This document shows, one piece after another, positions 1 through 6,320 of a stretch of 9,236 nt of DNA (position 1 is the first letter of the stretch; each line of letters begins with the position of its first letter). Both the position numbers and the translations under genes were made by a program. The DNA lies in NCBI GenBank assembly GCA_018302185.1, contig JAGVZX010000037.1, positions 1-9,236 of the forward strand. Reading direction: 5' to 3'. The stretch comes from Candidatus Woesearchaeota archaeon (GTDB taxonomy: Archaea > Nanobdellota > Nanobdellia > Woesearchaeales > UBA10200). The notes under the pieces were generated by a model. The model was not told the origin of the DNA and made no database searches. It saw nothing but the letters and a program-made list of their open reading frames with translations.

Positions 1-53
1 TAGAAACATTCAATAAAGAAAAGATAATCGCAAGCGTTGGATTGGAAGCGTAA
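1..53 (+). CDS. Possible C-terminal tail of a rightward gene (partial)
   Basis: One plus-strand frame is open from the window edge to a TAA at 51-53. It reads as a plausible protein end of 16 residues, ETFNKEKIIASVGLEA, with a mixed charged and hydrophobic composition. The other two plus frames close early. If real, this gene converges tail-to-tail with the helicase gene ending at 104, leaving a 50-base AT-rich gap. Sixteen residues are too few to name a family, and the frame could be open by chance. Confidence 0.3.
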   Translation, partial: ETFNKEKIIASVGLEA

Positions 54-103
54 ATCAATCATTAATAAACTGATAATTATACTAATCTAATTTCATAAAA
101 CTT

Positions 104-790
104 CTACTCAAACATCTCAACCTTGCCATCATAATATATCCCTTTCTCCAGCTTAACTGGTCTCCAGTCATCTTCAACCAGTTCTGCACCTAACCATTCA
201 GCTAACTGCTTAGGATTTCCTATGGTTGCAGACAATCCAATTATATGGACTTTTTTTAACAGCATCTTTAACATCGTGATTATTATCTCTAATGTTGGAC
301 CACGGTCAGTATCATTCAATAGATGTATCTCATCAATTATCACTGTCTTGACTTCTTTCAGCCAAGGCGTATGGTGTCTCATGAGTGAATCCAGTTTTTC
401 CGGAACTGTAAGTATAAGGTCATACTTATCCAGATAACTATCTGTCTTGTCAAAATCACCGATAGAAAGCGCAACTCTAAAAAATTGTCTACCAGTTTCC
501 TTATTATCATACTTCCTTCTGAACTCATTATATTTCTCTGATGCAAGCGCCTTTAATGGCACAATATAGATGCATTTTCCCTCTCTGTTAAGGATACTCT
601 TCACAAAAGCCATCTCTGCAATAAGTGTTTTGCCAGATGCTGTGGGAGTACAAATTAGTAAATTCTTGTTTTCCAGCAATCCTGCTTTAATAGCTTTTAC
701 TTGCGCAGGCCTAAGCTCAGAGATATTCTCTGCAACTAATGTCTCATATAATTCTGCAGGTATTTTATCTTTAAGTTTCTCTAGCTTCAT
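104..790 (-). CDS. Truncated Hel308-like DNA helicase, N-terminal RecA domain only
   Basis: The 228-residue product matches the N-terminal ATPase domain of Hel308 (superfamily 2, Ski2-like), which remodels stalled replication forks in archaea. Visible motifs: RPAQ (27-30, Q-motif), Walker A TPTASGKT (48-55), motif Ia VPLKALA (77-83), motif Ib TVPEK (128-132), Walker B DEIH (153-156) and motif III SAT (187-189), followed by the WRPV-x-L linker at 209-213. A full Hel308 is about 700 residues; here a TAG follows residue 228, so RecA2, the winged helix and the ratchet domain are absent. All three frames downstream close quickly, so a single frameshift near the stop does not restore the rest. It could be a decayed gene, one half of a split gene, or a stand-alone RecA1 protein. 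Walker motifs are intact and a TATA-like box precedes the ATG. The domain call is secure; function as an active helicase is doubtful. Confidence 0.85.
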   Translation of the reverse strand: MKLEKLKDKIPAELYETLVAENISELRPAQVKAIKAGLLENKNLLICTPTASGKTLIAEMAFVKSILNREGKCIYIVPLKALASEKYNEFRRKYDNKETGRQFFRVALSIGDFDKTDSYLDKYDLILTVPEKLDSLMRHHTPWLKEVKTVIIDEIHLLNDTDRGPTLEIIITMLKMLLKKVHIIGLSATIGNPKQLAEWLGAELVEDDWRPVKLEKGIYYDGKVEMFE

Positions 791-805
791 ATCCTCAAGA
801 ATCAG

Positions 806-822
806 TTATACCTTTAAGTATT
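806..822 (-). promoter_or_regulatory. TATA-like promoter of the helicase fragment
   Basis: On the minus strand TACTTAAAGG (811-820) is centred about 25 bases upstream of the ATG at 790. At that distance transcription would begin almost at the start codon, giving a leaderless or nearly leaderless message. A GAGG lies only two bases before the ATG, too close for a normal ribosome binding site. Confidence 0.45.
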
Positions 823-844
823 TTTTCAATTATTCTTAATAATC

Positions 845-860
845 TTTTTAAAAAATTATT
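845..860 (-). terminator. U-rich stretch after the phosphoglycerate mutase gene
   Basis: Reading the minus strand, a run of six Ts (850-855) begins about 20 bases after the TAA of the mutase gene. Archaeal RNA polymerase commonly terminates at U-rich tracts without a strong hairpin. No convincing stem is visible, so this is a tentative assignment. Confidence 0.3.
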
Positions 861-874
861 TCTTAATTATATTC

Positions 875-2455
875 TCAGAACAAAGCTTCCCCTTTCATCT
901 CTTTTGGCGCTTTCAGTCCCATGACTTTCAGCACAGTTGCTGCAATATTGCTCAATCCGGCCATCACATGTTTGCCATGGAAATTCTCCAGATTTTTGAC
1001 GCTCTTTTTTAATTTGATCTTCCTTAATTTTGGATCATTTGACATCAGATGAAAAGTGACTGGATTATTTCCGTGCGCAGGCATCGGCTCTCCGTTAGGA
1101 TAAAGCATGACTTCAGCATTCCCATGGTCAGAAGTGAGCATCACAACATAATTCTTTGTAAGCGCAGTATGCACAACTTTGCCTATGCAGTCATCAACTG
1201 CTTCCAAACATCTTACAGTTGCCTTAAAATTGCCTGAGTGCCCTACAAGATCAGCATTTGCATAATTTAACAATATGAAATCAAATTTCTCAGTCAAGAT
1301 CTCCTTAACAACTTTTTCGCTTAATGCTGGTGCACTCATATCTGGCTTTTCAGCATAATTAGCAACTTTCGGGCTCTCAATTAAGATCCTTTCCTCATTC
1401 TTATAAGGAATCTCAACCTGTGAGTTAAAGAAGTATGTCACATGGGGGTATTTCTCTGTCTCTGCTATCCTAAGCTGCCTTAACCCATGGCTTGCAAAAA
1501 TCTCACCTAGATTATTTTTCACAACAGTTTGCTGGAACGCAACTGGCAGCTTTAATTCCCTGTCATACTCGCTCATGCACACAAAATAAGCTTCCAATCT
1601 CTTGACAGCAAACTCATTGAAATTCTTTTTTACAAAAGCATAAGTCAGCTGCCTTGCCCTGTCGCTTCTGAAGTTCCAGAACACTATGCTGTCATCCTCC
1701 TTAACAACTCCAACAGGCTTCTGATCATCTCCCACAAACACAACAGGCTTGACATAATAATCGCTCTGCACCCCTGTCTTATACGCATTCTGGATTGCAG
1801 CAAATGCATCTTTCTCATGAACTCCTTTTCCGTGCACGATCATATCATAAGCTTCTTTTGTCCTGTGGTAATTCTTATCCCTGTCTAATGCAAAATACCT
1901 TCCGCACATAGAAGCAAGCTTTCCAACACCAAGCTTTTTTGTTTTCGCAGCAAACTCTTTCACAAATTCAGGAGCGCTTTTCTCTGGCACATCTCTGCCG
2001 TCAAGAAATGCATGCACATAAACTTCCTTTAATTTATTTCTTTTTGCAAGCTCAAGCAATGCATACAGATGATGCACTGCTCCATGCACTCCCTCATCAC
2101 TAAACAATCCCATCAGATGCAATGCACTCTTATTTTTTTTGCAATTATCTATCGCTTCCAGTAAGACTTTGTTCTTAAAGAAATCACCGTCTCTAATACT
2201 TTTATTTATCTCTTCCATGGGCTGGAACACGATCCTTCCTGCACCCATTGTAAGATGCCCTACTTCACTGCCTCCTTGTGTACCTTCTGGCACTCCGACA
2301 GCATTTCCATCTGTCTTCAATATCGTATGTGGAAAATTCTTGTCAAAATACTTATGGTTAGGCAGATTAGCTGCAAGCACTGCATTGCCATACTTATTAG
2401 TAGAATATCCCCAGCCGTCTCTTACGATCAATAGGACTTTATGTTTTGGTTTCAT
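875..2455 (-). CDS. gpmI: 2,3-bisphosphoglycerate-independent phosphoglycerate mutase (iPGM, GpmI type)
   Basis: This cytosolic enzyme interconverts 3-phosphoglycerate and 2-phosphoglycerate in glycolysis and gluconeogenesis. The 526-residue product has the two-domain architecture of the long, metal-dependent iPGM family (alkaline phosphatase superfamily; usual length about 510). Visible signatures: RDGWG with metal ligand D13; SEVGH at 63-67 with S63 as the expected phosphoserine nucleophile; DGRDVP at 152-157; GRYFALDRD at 185-193; NFRSDRARQ near 265; ETEKYPHVT in the second half; DHGNAE at 443-448; and AHGNNPV starting at 460 with a metal-ligand histidine. The residue before the catalytic serine is Gly62, where most characterised iPGMs have Asn. 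The ATG at 2453-2455 is preceded by a good TATA box about 30 bases upstream and no Shine-Dalgarno, suggesting a near-leaderless message. The next gene upstream is enolase, the following pathway step. Many archaea use the shorter aPGM instead. Identification is very secure. Confidence 0.97.
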   Translation of the reverse strand: MKPKHKVLLIVRDGWGYSTNKYGNAVLAANLPNHKYFDKNFPHTILKTDGNAVGVPEGTQGGSEVGHLTMGAGRIVFQPMEEINKSIRDGDFFKNKVLLEAIDNCKKNKSALHLMGLFSDEGVHGAVHHLYALLELAKRNKLKEVYVHAFLDGRDVPEKSAPEFVKEFAAKTKKLGVGKLASMCGRYFALDRDKNYHRTKEAYDMIVHGKGVHEKDAFAAIQNAYKTGVQSDYYVKPVVFVGDDQKPVGVVKEDDSIVFWNFRSDRARQLTYAFVKKNFNEFAVKRLEAYFVCMSEYDRELKLPVAFQQTVVKNNLGEIFASHGLRQLRIAETEKYPHVTYFFNSQVEIPYKNEERILIESPKVANYAEKPDMSAPALSEKVVKEILTEKFDFILLNYANADLVGHSGNFKATVRCLEAVDDCIGKVVHTALTKNYVVMLTSDHGNAEVMLYPNGEPMPAHGNNPVTFHLMSNDPKLRKIKLKKSVKNLENFHGKHVMAGLSNIAATVLKVMGLKAPKEMKGEALF

Positions 2456-2477
2456 ATAACTAATTAGATAGTTAAGT

Positions 2478-2493
2478 GATGTATTTAAATATT
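2478..2493 (-). promoter_or_regulatory. TATA box of gpmI
   Basis: ATTTAAATAC on the minus strand (2481-2490) is centred about 30 bases upstream of the gpmI ATG. This predicts a transcript start within a few bases of the start codon. The 125-base gap to enolase otherwise contains only AT-rich sequence, so gpmI seems to have its own promoter rather than depend only on read-through from enolase. Confidence 0.55.
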
Positions 2494-2580
2494 GCAGTTT
2501 TATATCATGATTATCTTAATCCGTCTTTTATCTTATTTTTTGGTATAATCTCTAATTATAATTAACATATTTAGAAAATC

Positions 2581-3924
2581 CTAACCCAACACCTTTGAAT
2601 ACCCAGCTTTCTCTCCAAGCTCTTCCTCTATCCTCAGCAGCTGGTTGTACTTAGCTAATCTTTCTCCTCTGCATGGAGCGCCAGATTTGATCTCTCCGCA
2701 TCCAAGCCCAACAGCTAAATCTGCTATGAAGCTATCTTCTGTCTCTCCGCTTCTGTGGCTCACCATCACATTCCATTTATTGTCCATGGAAAGCTTTGCT
2801 GCTGCCAATGACTCTGTAATTGTACCGATCTGGTTTACTTTCAGCAATAGCGCATTGCAAGCTTTGACAGAAATTGCTTTTTTTATTCTTTTTACATTTG
2901 TGACAAGCAGATCATCTCCAACAATCTGCACATTGTTTCCGTTTTTGCTATTTCTTCCAACACTTTTTGTTAATTCAGCATAACTTGCAAAATCTTCCTG
3001 ATCAAATGGGTCTTCTATGCTCACAAGATTATATCTCTCAGTAAAATCAGTATAAAGATCGATCAACCTTTCTGAACTGAGCTCTTTTCCGTCTACTTTA
3101 TAGACAAGCTGTTTCTCATCGTAAAACTCGCTCGCTGCGCAATCTAAAGCTATCCTTATCTGCTTCCCATATCCTAGCTTATCTATCGCACTTTGCACTA
3201 ATTTGAGTGGCTCTTCAACATTGCTCAATGGCGGAGCAAATCCACCTTCATCTCCAACATTAACTGCATTCTTGCCGTATTTAGTTTTTATGATCTCCTT
3301 TAGTGTATGATAAACTTCACAACCTAGCTGCATCGCTTCTCTAAAACTTCTCGCTCCTACAGGTGCAATCATATATTCCTGTATTGCCAAAGAATTGCCT
3401 GCATGCTTGCCGCCATTGATGACGTTCATAAAAGGCACAGGAAGAACAAATTTGTCATTATCTACACTTTTTTTATTTTTACTATTATTCTCATTTTTCT
3501 GCTTAAACAAACTATTAACATATCTATACAATGGCATATTTTTACTTGCAGCGCCTGCCCTTGTTACTGCTATCGAAACTCCTAAAATTGCATTTGCTCC
3601 TAGCTTTGACTTATTCTCTGTGCCATCTAACTTTAGCATTATCTCATCGATCTCTTTCTGTTTCTCAGGATTCATTCCAACAAGGTTTTTTGCAATTGCT
3701 GTATTTACATTCTTAACTGCTTTCAGAACTCCTTTCCCAAGAAATCTTTTCTCACCATCACGCAGCTCAAGCGCTTCATGCGTTCCAGTGCTTGCACCAG
3801 ATGGTACAATCGCCCTAAATACACCAGAGCCTGCTTTGAACTCAACTTTAACATCAACCTCAACAGTAGGATTTCCCCTGGAATCAAGAACTTCTCTTGC
3901 TTTTATGGCTTTTATTTTTGACAT
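2581..3924 (-). CDS. eno: Enolase (phosphopyruvate hydratase)
   Basis: Enolase dehydrates 2-phosphoglycerate to phosphoenolpyruvate, the step directly after the mutase encoded next to it. The product has 447 residues, slightly longer than the usual 415-430. Visible signatures: VLDSRGNPTVEV (12-23), GASTGTHEALELRDG (43-57), NGGKHAGN (170-177, H173), QE with E183, GDEGGFAPP (224-232, catalytic acid/base E226), Mg2+ ligands D261, E304 and D337, catalytic K362 in LLLKVNQ, SHRSGE (389-394) and K413 in EIKSGAPCRGER. The extra length comes partly from a Lys/Asn-rich insert at about 141-158 and a smaller Asn-rich one at 323-331. The initiator ATG follows AAAGG at a spacing of only two bases. The region upstream has strong hairpins described separately. 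Identification is certain. Confidence 0.98.
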   Translation of the reverse strand: MSKIKAIKAREVLDSRGNPTVEVDVKVEFKAGSGVFRAIVPSGASTGTHEALELRDGEKRFLGKGVLKAVKNVNTAIAKNLVGMNPEKQKEIDEIMLKLDGTENKSKLGANAILGVSIAVTRAGAASKNMPLYRYVNSLFKQKNENNSKNKKSVDNDKFVLPVPFMNVINGGKHAGNSLAIQEYMIAPVGARSFREAMQLGCEVYHTLKEIIKTKYGKNAVNVGDEGGFAPPLSNVEEPLKLVQSAIDKLGYGKQIRIALDCAASEFYDEKQLVYKVDGKELSSERLIDLYTDFTERYNLVSIEDPFDQEDFASYAELTKSVGRNSKNGNNVQIVGDDLLVTNVKRIKKAISVKACNALLLKVNQIGTITESLAAAKLSMDNKWNVMVSHRSGETEDSFIADLAVGLGCGEIKSGAPCRGERLAKYNQLLRIEEELGEKAGYSKVLG

Positions 3925-3941
3925 AACCTTTTGCTACGCAA

Positions 3942-3966
3942 CAAACTTTAGCTTCGCTAAAGTTTG
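3942..3966 (-). repeat. Perfect 11-bp hairpin upstream of enolase (hairpin A)
   Basis: Arms 3942-3952 and 3956-3966 are perfect reverse complements around a three-base loop. On the transcribed strand the apex reads GCGAAGC, known from DNA structural work as an exceptionally stable mini-hairpin with a GAA loop. It ends 18 bases before the enolase ATG, so it would lie in the 5' untranslated region if transcription starts further upstream. Confidence 0.75.
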
Positions 3967-3973
3967 ATCAAAC
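3962..3973. repeat. 12-bp perfect palindrome GTTTGATCAAAC
   Basis: This symmetrical dodecamer shares its GTTTG end with one arm of hairpin A. In RNA the two structures could not form together, because the same bases pair in both. It could also be a dimeric protein-binding site. No function is known. Confidence 0.55.
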
Positions 3974-3979
3974 CATTGA

Positions 3980-4002
3980 GATGTTTCGCTTCGCGCAACA
4001 TC
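3980..4002 (-). repeat. Second hairpin upstream of enolase (hairpin B)
   Basis: Arms 3980-3989 and 3993-4002 pair at nine of ten positions around the same three-base loop as hairpin A, and the transcribed strand again reads GCGAAGC at the apex. The outer stem sequence (GATGTT/AACATC) differs from that of hairpin A, so only the apex is shared. The region also holds three copies of GTTGCG on the minus strand (3937-3942, 3994-3999, 4002-4007). Confidence 0.65.
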
Positions 4003-4021
4003 GCAACACTTAGACCACAAC

Positions 4022-4058
4022 TCTTTAACTAAACTTTGCAATTCTTATTAATAAATTA
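4022..4058 (-). promoter_or_regulatory. Candidate promoter region of enolase
   Basis: Two TATA-like boxes are visible on the minus strand: ATTTATTAA (4048-4056) and TTTAGTTAAA (4024-4033). Use of the first would start transcription near 4022 and put both hairpins in a leader of roughly 95 bases. Use of the second would start near 3999, inside hairpin B. I cannot choose between them from sequence. Confidence 0.4.
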
Positions 4059-4082
4059 TTTTAATACTAATTATCTATGTTT

Positions 4083-4883
4083 TTATCCTATATAGCTAGT
4101 CTGCGCGTTTGCTTTTTCCTGGACTTTCCTGAGCGCAGCTTCTTTTGAAATCTTACCTAATTCACCTGTGCGCTTTGACATCTCATTCTCCATCTCCTCT
4201 ATCTCTTTATCTAATTTTTCAATCTTCAGATTCAAGTCAAGCTTCTTGTCAAGTATGTACAAGATCTCTTTTGCGCCTTTGATGCCAAGATACATAGGGT
4301 GCCCAAATGTTTCTGCCAATAATGCGATTGCAGGGATTTTTCTTCTGTCTGCTAACCCTAATAATAATCCAGATACCCCTACTATAGGTCCAACTACCCT
4401 ATATAATTTATCATTTAATTCCACTCCTGCCTTATATTTATTTATTATCTCCTGACTATTTCCTGTGCAATAAACTTTAGGTTTCTTAGGGATTGTCTGT
4501 AATCCGATGCCACCTAGAGTTATGACTTCCTTGCCTGCATACTCTCCCAAAATATCTAGCATCTTGTCAGAAAACTCATAGCTGCTTATTTCATCTATCG
4601 GCTGCACATCTCCTGCTAGCAGCAGCAGATCTCTTCCATTTGGCAGCTTTTTATAAAAGATCTCTATCATAGGTAGCTCCACAAGATTCTTCTCATTCAC
4701 AAATACGCTGTGTGGAAAAGTATAAGAAAATACATCATACAATTTCTTTGCTTTAAGCTCTTCAATTATAAAATCTACAGCAACCTTGCCTACATTCCCT
4801 ATGCCAGGCAATCCTTCAATCAAGATCGGATTTGTCAGCTTTGGCTTTTTCTCAAGCAATGTTATTTTCCATGAACCGTTCAT
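4083..4883 (-). CDS. PAC2-family protein (archaeal proteasome-assembly-chaperone homologue)
   Basis: The 266-residue product belongs to the PAC2 family, whose archaeal members (often annotated 'ATP-grasp superfamily' in older sources) are related to eukaryotic proteasome assembly chaperones. Supporting signs are the N-terminal LIEGLPGIGNVGKVA (21-35), LLLLAGDVQP (86-95), ITLGGIGLQ (121-129), VVGPIVGVSGLLLG (163-176) and AETFGHPMYLG (190-200), followed by a charged, probably coiled-coil C-terminal segment (about 218-258) ending SYIG. The biochemical role of this archaeal subgroup is not well settled. The ATG sits two bases after the nop10 stop, with AAGGGG inside the end of nop10 as a possible ribosome binding site, so the two are probably co-transcribed and translationally coupled. 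The nop10-PAC2 pairing next to aIF2-alpha is a familiar archaeal arrangement and supports the family call. Confidence 0.88.
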   Translation of the reverse strand: MNGSWKITLLEKKPKLTNPILIEGLPGIGNVGKVAVDFIIEELKAKKLYDVFSYTFPHSVFVNEKNLVELPMIEIFYKKLPNGRDLLLLAGDVQPIDEISSYEFSDKMLDILGEYAGKEVITLGGIGLQTIPKKPKVYCTGNSQEIINKYKAGVELNDKLYRVVGPIVGVSGLLLGLADRRKIPAIALLAETFGHPMYLGIKGAKEILYILDKKLDLNLKIEKLDKEIEEMENEMSKRTGELGKISKEAALRKVQEKANAQTSYIG

Positions 4884-4885
4884 TT

Positions 4886-5065
4886 TTACAGCAACCCCTT
4901 GCTCACTAGATCATCATGCTTAACCTTTCTCCTATAATCACCATACTTATCCTCAGGAGAATATTTTGGCGGCTTTGGAGAGACTGCTTTATTGCCGCAT
5001 GCACATAGCTCTTTCATGGTGTATTTACCGCAGCCTGTGCATTTTAGTATCTGGTTTTTTGCCAT
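4886..5065 (-). CDS. nop10: Nop10, H/ACA ribonucleoprotein subunit
   Basis: This 59-residue protein is a core subunit of the archaeal H/ACA RNP, which uses guide RNAs to direct pseudouridylation of rRNA by Cbf5. The translation starts MAKNQILKCTGCGKYTMKEL and has the four zinc-binding cysteines of archaeal Nop10 at 9, 12, 21 and 23, followed by the SPKPPKYSPEDKYGDYRR segment (29-46) that is the linker and start of the C-terminal helix contacting Cbf5. Length is normal for the family. The start ATG is preceded by GTGGAGAGAAAAG, which contains a usable GGAG ribosome binding site. A strong TATA box lies 60 bases upstream, so this gene opens a nop10-PAC2 transcription unit. It ends two bases before the PAC2 start. 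It is easily missed because of its size; identification is secure. Confidence 0.96.
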   Translation of the reverse strand: MAKNQILKCTGCGKYTMKELCACGNKAVSPKPPKYSPEDKYGDYRRKVKHDDLVSKGLL

Positions 5066-5119
5066 CTTTTCTCTCCACTAAATTATATCTACCCCTCTCT
5101 TACGTTGCTAGAAATAGGG

Positions 5120-5140
5120 CGAGTGTATATAAATATTTGC
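5120..5140 (-). promoter_or_regulatory. TATA box of the nop10-PAC2 unit
   Basis: ATTTATATAC on the minus strand (5125-5134) is a close match to the archaeal TATA consensus. Transcription would start near 5100 and give a leader of about 35 bases containing the GGAG ribosome binding site of nop10. It is the only candidate leader in the translation cluster long enough for a normal Shine-Dalgarno context other than the one of S27e. Confidence 0.6.
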
Positions 5141-5162
5141 AAATTCTAAAGAAAGTTAAAAC

Positions 5163-5942
5163 TTACTCATCTCTTACAAACTCAGAAAAATTATTTGGCG
5201 CTTTCATATGTTTAGTAACTGCATCTGTCATATTTTTTAGCACACTCTCTGCTTCCTTATACTCTTCAGCTTTTATCACCAGTTTATATGAGCCTGCACC
5301 TATATACACCAAAGAAGTCTTTTTATTGCCCAAAGCGATTGCTTTCTTTAATGCAGATTTGACAACCTCATTTCCATCTGCTTCATAGCTCTTAAGCACA
5401 AACTTGCCTTTAATTATGACTTCTTCTGGCTTTATTCTTGTTCTGATCGATTCATCAAGCTCTTTGATGTATTTCTTATCAATCCCTAATTCTTCAAGAT
5501 TAGTCTCTCCTTTGACGATACTTTCAAATCCGTCGTGCACTGAATCATATTTTTTCAAGACAATTTCACTTATCTCATTAAGCAATTTTTCATTATCTAA
5601 TTTCAATTGTTTTGCTACTTGTTCAACTATCTTTTCAACTTTCTGCTGTTTTTTGATCCCTTCAAGCTTCAGCCTTTTCTGTGAATCATTGACTCTTCTC
5701 AGGCTCAAGTCAACATGGCCTCTTTCTCTGTCTACTCTAAGAACTTTGCAGACAATAACTTTTCCTTCAACGACAAAATCCCTTATGTTCCTGATCCTGC
5801 CAGGAGCGATCTCGCTGATATGTATCATCGCAGACATGTTGTATTCATCTAAATTTACAAATACAGAATGAAAATGTATCTTGGTGACTGTGCAAAGGAC
5901 TAATTCATCATCTTCAGGCAATCCTTGTTTTTTTAACAGCAT
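5163..5942 (-). CDS. Translation initiation factor aIF2, alpha subunit
   Basis: aIF2-alpha is part of the heterotrimeric factor that brings initiator Met-tRNA to the small ribosomal subunit. The 259-residue product has the family architecture: an N-terminal S1-type OB fold (about 10-83), a helical middle domain (about 85-170) and a C-terminal alpha/beta domain (about 175-255) that contacts the gamma subunit and tRNA. The loop HISEIAPGRIRNIRDFV (41-57) aligns with the region around eukaryotic eIF2-alpha Ser51; here the equivalent residue is Ala46, as expected for archaea that lack Ser51-type control. The ATG at 5940-5942 follows AAGG by three bases and a TATA box by about 26 bases, suggesting a leaderless or very short leader. 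It lies between S27e and Nop10, its usual archaeal neighbours. Identification is secure. Confidence 0.97.
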   Translation of the reverse strand: MLLKKQGLPEDDELVLCTVTKIHFHSVFVNLDEYNMSAMIHISEIAPGRIRNIRDFVVEGKVIVCKVLRVDRERGHVDLSLRRVNDSQKRLKLEGIKKQQKVEKIVEQVAKQLKLDNEKLLNEISEIVLKKYDSVHDGFESIVKGETNLEELGIDKKYIKELDESIRTRIKPEEVIIKGKFVLKSYEADGNEVVKSALKKAIALGNKKTSLVYIGAGSYKLVIKAEEYKEAESVLKNMTDAVTKHMKAPNNFSEFVRDE

Positions 5943-5959
5943 ATTCCTTACAACCTAAA

Positions 5960-5978
5960 TTATATTTATATATCCGTC
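5960..5978 (-). promoter_or_regulatory. TATA box of the aIF2-alpha gene
   Basis: TATATAAATA on the minus strand (5964-5973) is centred about 26 bases before the ATG, placing the predicted transcript start at or next to the start codon. It sits in the 84-base gap between rps27e and aIF2-alpha, so aIF2-alpha can be transcribed independently of S27e. Confidence 0.55.
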
Positions 5979-6026
5979 AAAATTACCCCTAATTAGATAA
6001 TCCTCAAAAAAATAAATACAGCTTTC

Positions 6027-6215
6027 TTATTCCAATACTTCAAGCACTCTTGCCTTTATCTTGGCTTTGCCGCCTGTCGGCTCTGCAAGGTCTTTCCCGC
6101 AGACTAGGCATCTTACTTCGCTTGATGCTTTGCCGTACATTATCTGCTCGTTCTTGCATTTTGGGCATCTTATCTTGACAAACTTGCTTACTGGCTCTTC
6201 CATTATCTCTGGCAT
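6027..6215 (-). CDS. rps27e: 30S ribosomal protein S27e
   Basis: This 62-residue protein is the archaeal/eukaryotic small-subunit protein S27e. Its four zinc-binding cysteines are visible as CPKC (17-20) and CLVC (36-39), and the FVKIRCPKC, ...EVRCLVCG and KA-rich C-terminal pattern ending RVLEVLE is typical. The start is fixed by an excellent ribosome binding site, AAGGTGAT, whose GGTGAT lies five bases before the ATG and complements the 3' end of archaeal 16S rRNA. Length is normal for the family. In many archaea its gene directly follows that of L44e; here about 2.9 kb separates them, and S27e has gained or kept its own promoter. Identification is secure. Confidence 0.97.
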   Translation of the reverse strand: MPEIMEEPVSKFVKIRCPKCKNEQIMYGKASSEVRCLVCGKDLAEPTGGKAKIKARVLEVLE

Positions 6216-6220
6216 AACTC

Positions 6221-6255
6221 ATCACCTTCTCAGTTATTATAACTTTAAATACTTA
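6221..6255 (-). promoter_or_regulatory. Promoter and strong Shine-Dalgarno of rps27e
   Basis: TATTTAAAG (6243-6252 region on the minus strand) is centred about 33 bases before the ATG, and AAGGTGAT occupies 6221-6228. The predicted leader is about eight bases plus the ribosome binding site region. This promoter lets S27e be expressed even though foreign-looking genes separate it from rpl44e. Confidence 0.6.
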
Positions 6256-6320
6256 ATTTTTATATTAGAGGAGAAAACAGAGCATTATTTATAAATCTAA
6301 TGCAAATAAAAACTTAAAAC

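Noticed and set aside
1..103. Continuation of the Hel308 gene past its stop through a frameshift
   Set aside because: All three minus-strand frames after the stop close within a few codons or show no Hel308-like residues.
3395..3967. Long open frame (190 residues) on the plus strand opposite enolase
   Set aside because: It is antisense to a certain enolase gene, has a hydrophobic low-complexity composition typical of shadow frames, and has no recognisable domain.
4083..4100. C-terminal SYIG of the PAC2 protein as a proteasome-docking HbYX motif
   Set aside because: HbYX requires hydrophobic-Tyr-any residue as the last three positions; here Tyr is third from the end, preceded by Ser, so the motif does not match.
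5404..5871. Plus-strand open frame opposite aIF2-alpha (155 residues, Ser/Leu/Phe-rich)
   Set aside because: It is a shadow of the aIF2-alpha gene with biased composition and no start signal.
6040..6225. Second minus-strand frame over S27e
   Set aside because: The overlapping S27e frame has the zinc motifs and the strong ribosome binding site; the alternative frame is charged nonsense.
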